Source: Bog-756 sp036513075
GTDB lineage: Bacteria > Actinomycetota > Acidimicrobiia > Acidimicrobiales > RAAP-2
Direction of reading: 5' to 3'
Length of the DNA: 64,000 nucleotides
Assembly (NCBI GenBank): GCA_036513075.1
Contig: DATBZS010000042.1
Span: 1-64,000, forward strand
This document shows positions 7,368 to 15,823 of the stretch, piece by piece. The notes beneath the pieces were generated by a model that made no database searches, had not been told where the DNA came from, and saw only the letters and a program-made list of their open reading frames with translations. The position numbers were made by a program, and so were the translations under genes. How positions within the stretch are numbered: the first letter of the stretch is position 1; each line of letters begins with the position of its first letter.

Positions 7368-8957
7368 GTGTCCCTCCGCGCCCGCCTCCTCGTCGCCATC
7401 GGGGTCATCGCCCTGGTGGCGCTGCTCATTGCCGACCTGGTCACCTATTCGGCACTCCAGTCATTCCTGTACCAGCGGGTGGACCAGCAACTGTCGGCGT
7501 TCCACGGCGGCTACGAGCACGCCATCGACCAGGGCTACACGATCCCCTGCGTCGGCGCGCCCGGTCAGGTCTCTCCGCCGACCAGGTCGGGAGCCGGCAC
7601 CGGGGGCGGTCCGGACGGCGGGCTGTCGAATGCCCAGCAGACCCTGGCCGTGCAGGTCCGCACGACGTCGGGCACGACGGTCGGTGGCACAGGTTGCCCG
7701 ACCTACGTCGACGGCAAGGCCTTCACCCCGGCGATCACCACGCCGATTACGGGATTCACCACCGCCCCCGATGGGACCCAGGTCGCCTTCTTCGACGCCC
7801 CGTCGGCTCAGGCCGATGGCCCCACCTTCCGGGTCCGTGCCTCTACCTTGGCCAACGGAGACCTGCTGATCCTGGCCCAGCCCCTTGGCGACACGGAAAG
7901 CACGTTGAGCCGCCTGCTGATGATCGAGCTGCTTGTCACGGCCGGTGCCGTGATCGTCGCCCTCGGCGCCGGCTTCTGGTTGGTGCGGCTCGGACTGAAG
8001 CCACTCCGCGATATGGAGACGGCGGCCGAGTCGATCGCCGAGGGAAATCTCACCGAGCGGGTGCCGGGCGAGAGCGGCAAGACCGAGGTCGGGCGCCTGG
8101 CCCGGACCCTCAACGTCATGCTGAGTCGGATCGAGTCGGCCTTCCGGGCCCGCGTCGCATCCGAGGAACGCCTACTCGAATCCGACGCCCGTCTGCGCCG
8201 ATTCGTCGCCGACGCCTCCCACGAACTCCGCACGCCCATCGCCGCGATCAGTGCCTACGCCGAGCTGTTCGGGCGCGGGGCCTCCGAGCAGAAAGCGGAC
8301 CTCGAGCGTCTCATGGGCGGGATCCAGTCGGAGACGGGACGGATGGAGCATCTCGTGGCCGACCTGCTCCTCCTGGCCCGGCTCGATGAGGGCCGGCCCA
8401 TGGAGATGCACCCTGTCGACCTGGTCGCGCTGTGCGGCGAGGCCGTCCAGACCTCGCGCACTGTTGGCCCCGGCTGGCCGGTGACCTTCACCGCACCTCG
8501 CCCCATCGAGGTGGTCGGCGACGCCACCAGTCTGCGCCAGGTCATCGACAACCTCCTCGGTAACGTCCGTTCCCACACCCCCGAAGGCACCACCACCCAC
8601 GTGTCGGTCGCGCCGGACGGTGATGGCGCCGTGGTGGTCGTGGCCGACGACGGCCCGGGCATGGACCCCGACCAGGTGGCCCACGTCTTCGAGCGTTTCT
8701 ACCGGTCCGATCCGAGCCGGTCCCGCCTCCATGGTGGCGCCGGCCTCGGCCTGTCGATCGTGGCGGCCATCGTGGCCGCGCACCGGGGCACCGTCACCGC
8801 GACCAGTGTCCTCGGCCAGGGCACCACCTTCACCGTTCGCCTCTCGGCGACGCCATCGGTCGGGCTTCCCGTCCCATCGGCGAGCGAGGGTTCGCTGCCC
8901 GCACCAGGTACCGCCCCGTCTGCTGCTCCCCCGGCCACTCCGCCTGCCTCCACGTAG
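7368..8957 (+). CDS. Sensor histidine kinase
   Basis: A 529-residue membrane kinase. TM1 is near residues 7-30, followed by an extracytoplasmic sensor region of about 150 residues rich in Gly/Thr/Pro with two Cys, then TM2 (about 181-205), a HAMP linker, the H-box 'DASHELRTPI' with H285 as phospho-acceptor, N-box 'DNLLGNVRSHT', G1 'DDGPGMD' and 'GAGLGLSIV'. The C-terminus ends in an Ala/Pro-rich tail. It starts with GTG two bases after the response regulator. The signal is unknown. Confidence 0.93.
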   Translation: MSLRARLLVAIGVIALVALLIADLVTYSALQSFLYQRVDQQLSAFHGGYEHAIDQGYTIPCVGAPGQVSPPTRSGAGTGGGPDGGLSNAQQTLAVQVRTTSGTTVGGTGCPTYVDGKAFTPAITTPITGFTTAPDGTQVAFFDAPSAQADGPTFRVRASTLANGDLLILAQPLGDTESTLSRLLMIELLVTAGAVIVALGAGFWLVRLGLKPLRDMETAAESIAEGNLTERVPGESGKTEVGRLARTLNVMLSRIESAFRARVASEERLLESDARLRRFVADASHELRTPIAAISAYAELFGRGASEQKADLERLMGGIQSETGRMEHLVADLLLLARLDEGRPMEMHPVDLVALCGEAVQTSRTVGPGWPVTFTAPRPIEVVGDATSLRQVIDNLLGNVRSHTPEGTTTHVSVAPDGDGAVVVVADDGPGMDPDQVAHVFERFYRSDPSRSRLHGGAGLGLSIVAAIVAAHRGTVTATSVLGQGTTFTVRLSATPSVGLPVPSASEGSLPAPGTAPSAAPPATPPAST

Positions 8958-9049
8958 TCAGTTCCGCGGCCGCCGTGACGGCCCGCTCGGTCCCGGGAAA
9001 AGGCTCCGGAATACACAGCGAAGGCACAGGTGACTCCCACGGTGCCGGG

Positions 9050-10462
9050 ATGGACAGCGGGCACGGTGTCGCAATGAGCCACGCACCCCGACCACCGTCG
9101 GACGAGGACGTCCTCGGGCGGCCGCCCCAACTGGAGATCGTCATCCCGGTGTACAACGAGGCGCAGCAGCTGGCGGCGAGTATCACCGCGCTTCGCTCCT
9201 TCCTCGACTCCCGGTTCCCGCTGACCACGGTCGTAACCGTCGTGGACAATGCCAGCTCCGACGACACGTGGTCCATCGCCTCCGGTCTGGCCGCCAGCCT
9301 GCCCGGCGTCGAGGCCCTCCACCTGGATCAGAAGGGTCGGGGGCGGGCGCTACGGGCCGCTTGGACGGCCAGTCGTTCTCCGGTCGTGGCCTACATGGAC
9401 GCGGACCTCGCCACCGGCCTCGAGGCCCTCCTGCCCCTGGTCGCCCCGCTCTTGACGGGGCACAGCGACGTGGCCATCGGCACCCGCCTTGCGCCCGGCG
9501 CCCACGTGGTGCGAGGGGCGCGGCGCGAGATCATCTCCCGGGGCTACAACGTGCTGCTCAAGACGGCGTTGGCCAACTCCTGCAGCGATGCCCAGTGCGG
9601 CTTCAAAGCGCTGCGGCGCGAAGCGGCCGACGTCGTTCTCCCCCTGGTCGACGACGAGGCCTGGTTCTTCGACACCGAGGTCCTCATCACCGCCCAACGC
9701 CTCGGGCTGCGGATCCACGAAGTGCCGGTCGACTGGGTCGACGACCTCGACTCCCGGGTGGCCGTGGCCCGCACGGCCTGGCTCGACGTGTGCGGGGTGG
9801 CACGCATGATGACGCCGGCCTCGCGCCGTCGTGCCGCCCGGGCCCGGAGGGACCTCCCCCGTACCCTGGTGCCGGCTTCCTCGGCGACCGGGTCGGGTCC
9901 GGACCCCAGGGCCGCGGCGACCGGCCGTGCACGCTCCACCAACGAGGTCTTTGCCGACGAGCTGCTCCGCTTCGCCGGTGTCGGCCTGGTCAGCACGCTG
10001 GCCTACGTGCTCTTGTTCGCCGTCCTCGAGCCGTGGATCGATGTGTACGCGGCCAACGCCGTCGCCATCATCGGCTGCAGTCTCGGGAACACCGCCGCCC
10101 ACCGGGGAATGTCGGGGACGGCGCGCCTGGGCCTCGATCGTCGGCACCGGATGCTGGTTGGCTCCGCACTTCTCGGCGTCAGCCTCGGCTCCACCACGCT
10201 CGCCCTCTTCATTACCCGGGCATTCGGTCTCGATGCACTGGCCCCCGAACTGTTAGCCGTGACCGCAGCCAACGTGGCCGCGGCGGCGTTCCGCTTCGCC
10301 ATCCTGCGGACCTGGATCTTCCGGCCCCGATTCGGCACCCACCTCGGCCCCGCCGCACCCGCCGACCAGGTCACCGGAGCCACGAACCCACCCGATTTCA
10401 TTCCCGAGCCCCTAGCCCCCCTGTCCGCCACCGACCTCACACCTGCGAGGACCTCCCGATGA
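9050..10462 (+). CDS. GT2 glycosyltransferase fused to GtrA-like membrane domain
   Basis: About 470 residues. The first half is a dolichyl-phosphate-mannose-synthase-like GT2 domain: 'IVIPVYNEAQQL', the metal-binding 'YMDADLATG' and 'DAQCGFKALRREAADVVLPLV'. After an Arg/Ala/Pro linker, the second half is a GtrA-like four-helix membrane domain ('LLRFAGVGLVSTLAYVLLFAVLE' onward). Such proteins build polyprenyl-phosphate-linked sugars and may help flip them. Start sites at 8975 (GTG), 9050 and 9074 are all in frame and none has a clear ribosome site. Its stop overlaps the next gene as ATGA, so the two act together in envelope glycosylation. Confidence 0.85.
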   Translation: MDSGHGVAMSHAPRPPSDEDVLGRPPQLEIVIPVYNEAQQLAASITALRSFLDSRFPLTTVVTVVDNASSDDTWSIASGLAASLPGVEALHLDQKGRGRALRAAWTASRSPVVAYMDADLATGLEALLPLVAPLLTGHSDVAIGTRLAPGAHVVRGARREIISRGYNVLLKTALANSCSDAQCGFKALRREAADVVLPLVDDEAWFFDTEVLITAQRLGLRIHEVPVDWVDDLDSRVAVARTAWLDVCGVARMMTPASRRRAARARRDLPRTLVPASSATGSGPDPRAAATGRARSTNEVFADELLRFAGVGLVSTLAYVLLFAVLEPWIDVYAANAVAIIGCSLGNTAAHRGMSGTARLGLDRRHRMLVGSALLGVSLGSTTLALFITRAFGLDALAPELLAVTAANVAAAAFRFAILRTWIFRPRFGTHLGPAAPADQVTGATNPPDFIPEPLAPLSATDLTPARTSR

Positions 10463-12699
10463 CCGACGTCCAGTTCCCCGACGACTCCGCCGCACCGAAC
10501 GGCGCGGCGACCACGGTGGTCGACGCCCCGGGCTGGGACGTCTACGCCCCCGACGCCGTCCCCAACGCTCCCGACAGCCTCACCATCCCTCCTACCGCCG
10601 ACGCCGCCGATGGCCCAGGTGCCGACGGCCCCCGGCCGACATTCGGCCGACGACTCGTCCGGGGCCGGCCCGAGGACCCGGCCTGGGTCCGCCCGGACCT
10701 GCTCGCCCTCCTCGTGGGCACCGGCGTCCTCTACATTTGGGGCCTCGGCGCATCCGGTTGGGCCAACAGCTTCTACTCGGCCGCCGTCCAGGCCGGCACC
10801 AAGAGCTGGAAGGCCTTCTTCTTCGGCTCCTTCGACTCATCGAACTTCATCACCGTCGACAAGCCGCCGGCCTCGCTGTGGGTGATGGAGCTTTCCGCCC
10901 GGATCTTCGGCGTGAACTCGTGGAGCATCCTGGTGCCCCAGGCCCTGGAGGGGGTGGCCACCGTCGGCGTGCTCTACGCCTGCGTGCGCCGTTGGTTCAG
11001 CCCTGGTGCCGCCTTATTGTCCGGCGCCGTGCTCGCCCTGACCCCGGTGGCCACGCTGATGTTCCGGTACAACAATCCTGACGCCCTGCTCACCTTGCTG
11101 CTGACATGTGCCGCCTACGCCACCATCCGAGCGCTCGAGGCAGGGCGGACCAGGTGGCTGGTGCTGGCCGGCACGCTCGTCGGCTTCGGCTTCATCACCA
11201 AGATGATGCAGGCCCTCATTCTCATGCCGGTGCTCGCCCTCGTCTACCTGGTCGCCGGCCCGCCGAAGCTCGGGCGGCGCATCGTCCAGCTGGTCTGGAC
11301 AGGAGGGGCACTCGTAGTGGCCGGCGGCTGGTGGGTGGCCGTCGTCGAACTGACCCCGGCAGCGGACCGTCCTTACATCGGCGGCTCGACCGACAACAGC
11401 CTCTTCAATCTCATCTTCGGGTACAACGGCATCGGTCGCCTCAGCGGGAACGAGACGGGCAGCGTCGGTGGCCGTGGCACCGCCGGCTCCGTGTGGGGCC
11501 CGACCGGTTGGGACCGCCTCTTCACCAAGTCGTTCGGCGGCCAGATCTCCTGGCTCATCCCCGGCGCCCTGATCGGACTGGTGGCCGTGCTGTGGCTGAC
11601 CCGCCGGTCCCCTCGGACCGACCGCACCCGGTCGGCGTTCGTGCTCTTCGGCGGCTGGCTGCTCCTGACCGGACTAATCCTCAGCTACGCCCAGGGCATC
11701 ATCCATCCGTACTACACGGTGGTCCTCGCCCCCGCCGTTGGCGCCCTCGTCGGAATGGGCGGCACCTACCTCTGGCACCGGCGGGTCGAGTGGTTCCCTC
11801 GTATCGCCCTGGGTGCGGCCGTCCTGGCCACCGCGGTGTGGTCGTTCGTGCTCCTCGGCTGGAGCCCGGGGTGGTACCCGGGACTGCGGTGGGCCATCCT
11901 GGCCGCCGGCATCGTGGCCACGGTCGGCATCGCCCTGTCGTCCCGGGCCCGCGGCGTCCTGGCCGCCGGCATCGCCGGCCTAGGCATCGCCGCCATCCTC
12001 GCCGGGCCGGCCGCCTATGCCATCGACACTGCGGCTACGGCCCATTCCGGTTCGATCCCCTCGGCCGGACCGGCGATCCAGGGTGGGGGCTTCGGCCCCG
12101 GTGGGCGGGGCGGGTTCACCGGCGGGGCTGGCGGTCGTCCCGGTGGATTCGCCGGGCGGTTCCCAGGCGGGGCGACGGCCGGAAGTTTCGCCGGGCGGTT
12201 CCCGGGCGGGGCGACGGCGGGAGGGTTCGCCGGCGGCGCACCCGCTGGTGGATTTGGCGGCAGGGGCTTCCCCGGGGGCGGTGCCAGGCCGGCCCTGGCC
12301 GGTGGTGCGGGTGGTGGTGCGGCCGGCGGGCTGCTCAACGCCTCGACGCCCGGCAAGCAGCTGACGACACTGCTGCAGGCGAATGCCTCCCGATACCCGT
12401 GGGTGGCCGCCACCACCGGAGCCGACACGGCGTCGGGCTACCAGTTGGCGGCCGACCAGCCGGTCATGGCCATCGGTGGCTTCAACGGGACCGACCCGGC
12501 GCCCACGCTGACCCAGTTCCAGCGCTACGTAGCGGAGGGGAAGATCCACTACTTCCTCGGCGGCGGCGGGTTCGGCCCGGGGGGCGGCTCGAGCACCACC
12601 TCGAGTTCCTCAGCCATCGCCACCTGGGTGGCGGCCCACTACACGGCGAAGACGGTGGACGGCGTCACGGTCTACGACCTCACGGACCCGGCTCACTGA
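10459..12699 (+). CDS. GT39/ArnT-like membrane glycosyltransferase with Gly-rich linker
   Basis: A 746-residue polytopic membrane protein of the ArnT/PMT-like GT-C class. After a 75-residue cytosolic tail, the first loop contains 'NFITVDKPPASLW', the family's acidic active-site region that takes the sugar from a polyprenyl phosphate. About 11-12 helices follow, then a Gly/Phe/Pro-rich linker (about 530-620) and a soluble extracytoplasmic domain (about 625-740). The linker contains near-exact copies of 'FAGRFPGGATAG'. The ATG overlaps the stop of the GT2-GtrA gene. The likely role is transfer of the lipid-linked sugar made by its neighbour to an envelope acceptor. Confidence 0.85.
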   Translation: MTDVQFPDDSAAPNGAATTVVDAPGWDVYAPDAVPNAPDSLTIPPTADAADGPGADGPRPTFGRRLVRGRPEDPAWVRPDLLALLVGTGVLYIWGLGASGWANSFYSAAVQAGTKSWKAFFFGSFDSSNFITVDKPPASLWVMELSARIFGVNSWSILVPQALEGVATVGVLYACVRRWFSPGAALLSGAVLALTPVATLMFRYNNPDALLTLLLTCAAYATIRALEAGRTRWLVLAGTLVGFGFITKMMQALILMPVLALVYLVAGPPKLGRRIVQLVWTGGALVVAGGWWVAVVELTPAADRPYIGGSTDNSLFNLIFGYNGIGRLSGNETGSVGGRGTAGSVWGPTGWDRLFTKSFGGQISWLIPGALIGLVAVLWLTRRSPRTDRTRSAFVLFGGWLLLTGLILSYAQGIIHPYYTVVLAPAVGALVGMGGTYLWHRRVEWFPRIALGAAVLATAVWSFVLLGWSPGWYPGLRWAILAAGIVATVGIALSSRARGVLAAGIAGLGIAAILAGPAAYAIDTAATAHSGSIPSAGPAIQGGGFGPGGRGGFTGGAGGRPGGFAGRFPGGATAGSFAGRFPGGATAGGFAGGAPAGGFGGRGFPGGGARPALAGGAGGGAAGGLLNASTPGKQLTTLLQANASRYPWVAATTGADTASGYQLAADQPVMAIGGFNGTDPAPTLTQFQRYVAEGKIHYFLGGGGFGPGGGSSTTSSSSAIATWVAAHYTAKTVDGVTVYDLTDPAH

Positions 12700-12910
12700 G
12701 GCAGGTGTGCCATCGACCACGACGACTACGACCACGGAGATCCCCCTGCCATGACTCTGCCCCCGTTGCCATGGACGACCACTGATGTCCCAGGGGGCGG
12801 TCGGGAACGCCCGCATCCCCTCGATGCAAACTGGTCACCGGATGTGGATCCCAAGGGCGGTGCCGGAGCGATGTGCGACTTCAGCACTTCCCCGACGCGG
12901 CGTTCACGGC

Positions 12911-12940
12911 ATGTCCGGCAGCGGTATGTCCGGCAGCGGT
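12911..12940. repeat. 15-bp perfect tandem duplication
   Basis: ATGTCCGGCAGCGGT occurs twice head to tail (12911-12925 and 12926-12940) and ends at the last base of the hipA stop codon. It lies in the 240-bp gap after the glycosyltransferase gene, in which no gene was recognised. It is probably replication slippage. Confidence 0.7.
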
Positions 12941-14244
12941 CAGTGCAACCGATTCGACCAGGCATTGATGTCGGCGGAGATGCCCTGGGCCATCGCCTCA
13001 GGTACCTCCGCCTCGTTTGCCTGGCGCGGCCAGTCGTCGACGGCGGCGAGTACCTGCTCCATGATGCGCGCTGCCCCCGGTACTTCGAAGCGATCTGCGA
13101 CAGACATGACATCGTTCCGTTCGATGACCACAGTCGCGCCGTTGACGGCCATCAGATGCTGGCGTGTCCACTGACTTGCAGGATTGTGCGCGTGCGTGAC
13201 GTCGTAGGCCGGAGCCAGCTGCCACCGATCACCCTCAGGCAGCAAGAAGGAGAAATTCTTGGTGTGATCGTCGCAGTTGGCGGCGGCCACGTTGAACACC
13301 ATCCTCCGGAATGCCTCTGCGCGCGCCTCCGCTCCAAGACCGAGCTGCTCCATCTGCACGAAGAGCTGTGCGTAGTCGTGCACTCCGGACTGCCGGAGGT
13401 CGAGGTGCGCCAGGGCGCACAATGACTGGACATGGATCTTGGCACCGTCCGGCGTACGGTCGAAGCGGCGAGTCATGAAATGAGCGCGGCGGCCCTCCTC
13501 GAACAGGCGGCACTCCATCATGGTGATGCCGGCAGCCGCGGCCATCCGTGAGTACGCGTACTCGATGCGTCCGAAGTGACCGGATGCGCCCAGGTCCAGG
13601 CCGGGGCTGACACCGTCCAGTTTTAGCAGCCAGTGTTCGAAGCCCGGGTCTGTCGGGACCTGCCCTGATCGCAGCTCACCGGTGTCGGGATTGAGTGCGA
13701 CGACTGCTTTGGCTCGCGCACCTCCCGCGGATGTACCGACGGCGATCAGGTGCGCGACCGGATCGGTGGCACTCGCTTCGGTGGTGATCTCCCCGGCCAG
13801 CGCACTGCGTGCAGATGTGACCAGTTCCGACAGTTCGATCGCGGTCGACCTGCGTGTCCGTGGGCCGCGCATCGGGTGGAATTCCAGAGCGCCCATGCCT
13901 CGGTTCCCCAGATAGGCCAATCGATCGAGGGGTGTGATGTTCTCGGCTGGCACGCCTTCGCGGGCAAAGTAGGCCGTCGTCAGCGCATTGCCGAAGTCAT
14001 CCGGCAGTGCATCGGCAACCATCGATGGAAGGCGGCAGAAGGTGGCGGGAGGAAGATTCGGAAACATGAACCGGGACGGTCGGTCGCGGACGGGCATAGT
14101 TGTCGGCGCCAGTTCGATGCCCGAGTGGCGCCACTGCTGTTCGTACTCGAAGACATAGAAGCCGGAACGCTCGTCGAGGGCGATTGCGCCCACTCGCGCA
14201 CCCCAACACCTGACTTCGACGAGGTCGACCGTTCCGTACGGCAT
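12940..14244 (-). CDS. hipA: HipA-family serine/threonine kinase toxin
   Basis: A 434-residue HipA-type kinase. An N-terminal subdomain (about 1-110) precedes the HipA core: 'GGARAKAVV' (ATP-binding loop region), 'HFMTRRFDR', the catalytic loop 'NCDDHTKNFSFLL' with the Asp-x-x-Asn pair and the metal-binding 'APAYDVTHA'. Characterised family members phosphorylate aminoacyl-tRNA synthetases (HipA on GltX) and induce growth arrest. It begins 3 nt after the HipB-like gene ends. The full length and intact motifs suggest an active protein. The target cannot be inferred. Confidence 0.9.
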   Translation of the reverse strand: MPYGTVDLVEVRCWGARVGAIALDERSGFYVFEYEQQWRHSGIELAPTTMPVRDRPSRFMFPNLPPATFCRLPSMVADALPDDFGNALTTAYFAREGVPAENITPLDRLAYLGNRGMGALEFHPMRGPRTRRSTAIELSELVTSARSALAGEITTEASATDPVAHLIAVGTSAGGARAKAVVALNPDTGELRSGQVPTDPGFEHWLLKLDGVSPGLDLGASGHFGRIEYAYSRMAAAAGITMMECRLFEEGRRAHFMTRRFDRTPDGAKIHVQSLCALAHLDLRQSGVHDYAQLFVQMEQLGLGAEARAEAFRRMVFNVAAANCDDHTKNFSFLLPEGDRWQLAPAYDVTHAHNPASQWTRQHLMAVNGATVVIERNDVMSVADRFEVPGAARIMEQVLAAVDDWPRQANEAEVPEAMAQGISADINAWSNRLH

Positions 14245-14247
14245 CGC

Positions 14248-14574
14248 TCAGCCGGTGTGCGGTCGTCGGGTTCGGACCCGCATCGGTGTACTCGGCGCAC
14301 GCTGCTTTGCTCGCAGCATCTGCATCGGAGAGACGGTCACTTCCGGGGCCAGGCTCTCGAGCCAGTCAGTTCGACCGAGGGCACGAGCGACGGCAATGAC
14401 CGTCTTCAGTTGTGAACCCTTGCCGCGCTCGAGATTCGAGAGAGTGGCCACCGACACGTTCGCCAAGGAGGCGAGTTGCACCTGGTCCAGGCCGCTCCCG
14501 ACACGGGCAATGCGGACCTGCTGGCCAATCGAGGCCTCCCACTCGTCTACCGTCAGGTGCCTCCGCTCTATCAT
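14248..14574 (-). CDS. hipB: HipB-like HTH antitoxin/repressor
   Basis: A 108-residue protein with a Cro/CI-type helix-turn-helix at about 19-66: 'VRIARVGSGLDQVQLASLANVSVATLSNLERGKG' in substance. A basic tail follows. HipB proteins bind HipA and repress their own operon. The ATG at 14574 has an AAGGA site 7 nt upstream. The gene comes first, with hipA immediately after, the standard order. The last 25 residues are Arg/Pro-rich and lack the compact beta-strand tail of E. coli HipB. Confidence 0.88.
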   Translation of the reverse strand: MIERRHLTVDEWEASIGQQVRIARVGSGLDQVQLASLANVSVATLSNLERGKGSQLKTVIAVARALGRTDWLESLAPEVTVSPMQMLRAKQRAPSTPMRVRTRRPHTG

Positions 14575-14615
14575 TACTATCCTTGGAGTTAGTCGATTAT
14601 TGGTCAGTAACTTAA

Positions 14616-14644
14616 AGATTACTATGAGTTAGACGGCAGGACAA
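14616..14644 (-). promoter_or_regulatory. Probable hipBA promoter
   Basis: On the minus strand TTGTCC (-35, at 14644-14639) is followed by a 17-nt spacer and TAATCT (-10, at 14621-14616). This places transcription start about 35 nt before the hipB ATG. The direct repeats ATTACTAT...GAGTTAG (14573-14592 and 14618-14632) overlap the -10 and the ribosome site and are possible repressor contacts. Confidence 0.5.
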
Positions 14645-14669
14645 GTTACACCCGAATAACTAACTGAAA

Positions 14670-14688
14670 TTTGGAGATTATATCCAAA
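14670..14688. promoter_or_regulatory. Inverted repeat TTTGGA-N7-TCCAAA flanking a TATAAT
   Basis: Six-base perfect arms at 14670-14675 and 14683-14688 enclose, on the minus strand, a consensus TATAAT (14682-14677). A related half-site pair TCC-TT-GGA lies at the hipB ribosome site (14580-14587). This is a reasonable HipB operator candidate, by analogy with the spaced palindromes bound by E. coli HipB. Confidence 0.45.
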
Positions 14689-14954
14689 ATTTACTCTACA
14701 CACCGATTTCTATTTGTTACACGGAAGTGATTGTGTCGCTCTCCTGCGTGCGGGATCCCCTCCCGTCGGCCCTTTGCGCCGAGGAGGCCGCAGGCCGGTC
14801 GTAGAGCCCCGAGGTAGTCCCGACGAATGGATGGAGACCGTCGGTGGCTCAGTCTGGACGTGTCGGCACTGTGCCGACCGAGACGCTGTCAGAGCGTCAC
14901 GCGGCGGGCCGCTCAGGATGGGACAGGAAGCCCTCCCCGGCAACGGCGGGTGTT
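14689..14954. other. Intergenic region upstream of hipBA
   Basis: The first part (to about 14730) continues the AT-rich pocket around the hipBA promoter, in sharp contrast to the GC-rich surroundings. The rest is GC-rich with no recognisable gene. An inverted repeat GTCGGCAC-T-GTGCCGAC at 14862-14878 may form a hairpin and end transcription of the GNAT gene. Confidence 0.5.
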
Positions 14955-15584
14955 CTAGCGGGGCGGCCTGGTCATGGTGAACAGCGGCGGGCCACCGGGG
15001 CTCGGCGTTAGCCGATCGGTCTCCTCGAAGCCGAACCGCCGGTAGTAGGGGAGGTTGGCCTCCTTCTGGGTCTCCAAGTAGCAGGGCAGCCCATCGGCAT
15101 CGAGGGCTTCCAGGCTCGGCTCCATCAGTGCGGTACCGATGCCCCGGCGCCACACCATGGGGTCGGCCACCAGGAGGTTCAAGTACCAGTGGTCGTCGCG
15201 CGGCCGGGCCTTCGCCATGGCCGACACGTACCGGAGGCCTTTCATGACCGCCGGTGGCCGGGGGATGAGGGCCCGCAAGGATCCGGCCATCTCGCGGGCC
15301 TGGGCGGCGACGGGCAGCGGGTAGGTCCCGGGCTTCTGCCATACGCAGATCCCCACAAGGGTCCCGGCCCGGTCACGGGCGCCGGTGGCCACCGCCGAGT
15401 CGCCGAGGACGGCGAGATGGGACCGCATGTAGATGGCCAGACCACGGGCCCGCAGCATGGGCTCGGCCGACAGGTGGATGAAGAACGGGTCGTCGTAAAA
15501 GCTGCGAGCCCCCAGCACGGCGGCCTCGTTGCGAGTGAGCCGGTCAAGCGTGATGGCGGAGAATGTGAATGGAGACGGTGCCAT
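14955..15584 (-). CDS. GNAT-family N-acetyltransferase
   Basis: A 209-residue acetyltransferase. The acetyl-CoA loop is 'DPMVWRRGIGTALME' (R-x-x-G-x-G), with 'LYLNLLVADP'-like beta strand before it and 'YYRRFGFEETDRL' near the end, all GNAT hallmarks. The long N-terminal half ('ARSFYDDPFFIHL') resembles the subgroup that acts on small-molecule amines. The ATG at 15584 is taken because the domain begins there; the longer open frame to 15719 looks non-coding. Substrate unknown. Confidence 0.82.
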   Translation of the reverse strand: MAPSPFTFSAITLDRLTRNEAAVLGARSFYDDPFFIHLSAEPMLRARGLAIYMRSHLAVLGDSAVATGARDRAGTLVGICVWQKPGTYPLPVAAQAREMAGSLRALIPRPPAVMKGLRYVSAMAKARPRDDHWYLNLLVADPMVWRRGIGTALMEPSLEALDADGLPCYLETQKEANLPYYRRFGFEETDRLTPSPGGPPLFTMTRPPR

Positions 15585-15823
15585 GGCGCGCACAGTAGCG
15601 CCCACCGAGGAGGTCCTCCTCACTGCCGGGAGGCACCCCAGCTCCCGCGGCTGCGCACCCGGACCTTCATCCACCGCCGCGGCCATGGGAACTCCGGCGT
15701 CCGCGCGGCCCGCCCTCACCCGGGCATGGCCGCGGAATACGCGCGAAAGTGGTCGGGTAGTTCGACCTTTCGGGAAGCCGGGCGGACGCTACGGCTCCCG
15801 GGTACGACACCAAGGAGGCAGCC

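Noticed and set aside
12110..12330. Repeats in the glycosyltransferase linker as a possible CRISPR
   Set aside because: Repeats lie within a coding frame, have no unique spacers of constant size, and encode a Gly-rich linker.
9268..12699. A 1143-codon open frame over two glycosyltransferase genes
   Set aside because: Only the part from 10459 has protein character; the rest is an Arg/Pro/Gly-rich shadow of the GT2-GtrA gene in another frame.
14710..15342. A 210-codon minus-strand frame overlapping the GNAT gene
   Set aside because: Out-of-frame shadow of the acetyltransferase, continuing into non-coding sequence.
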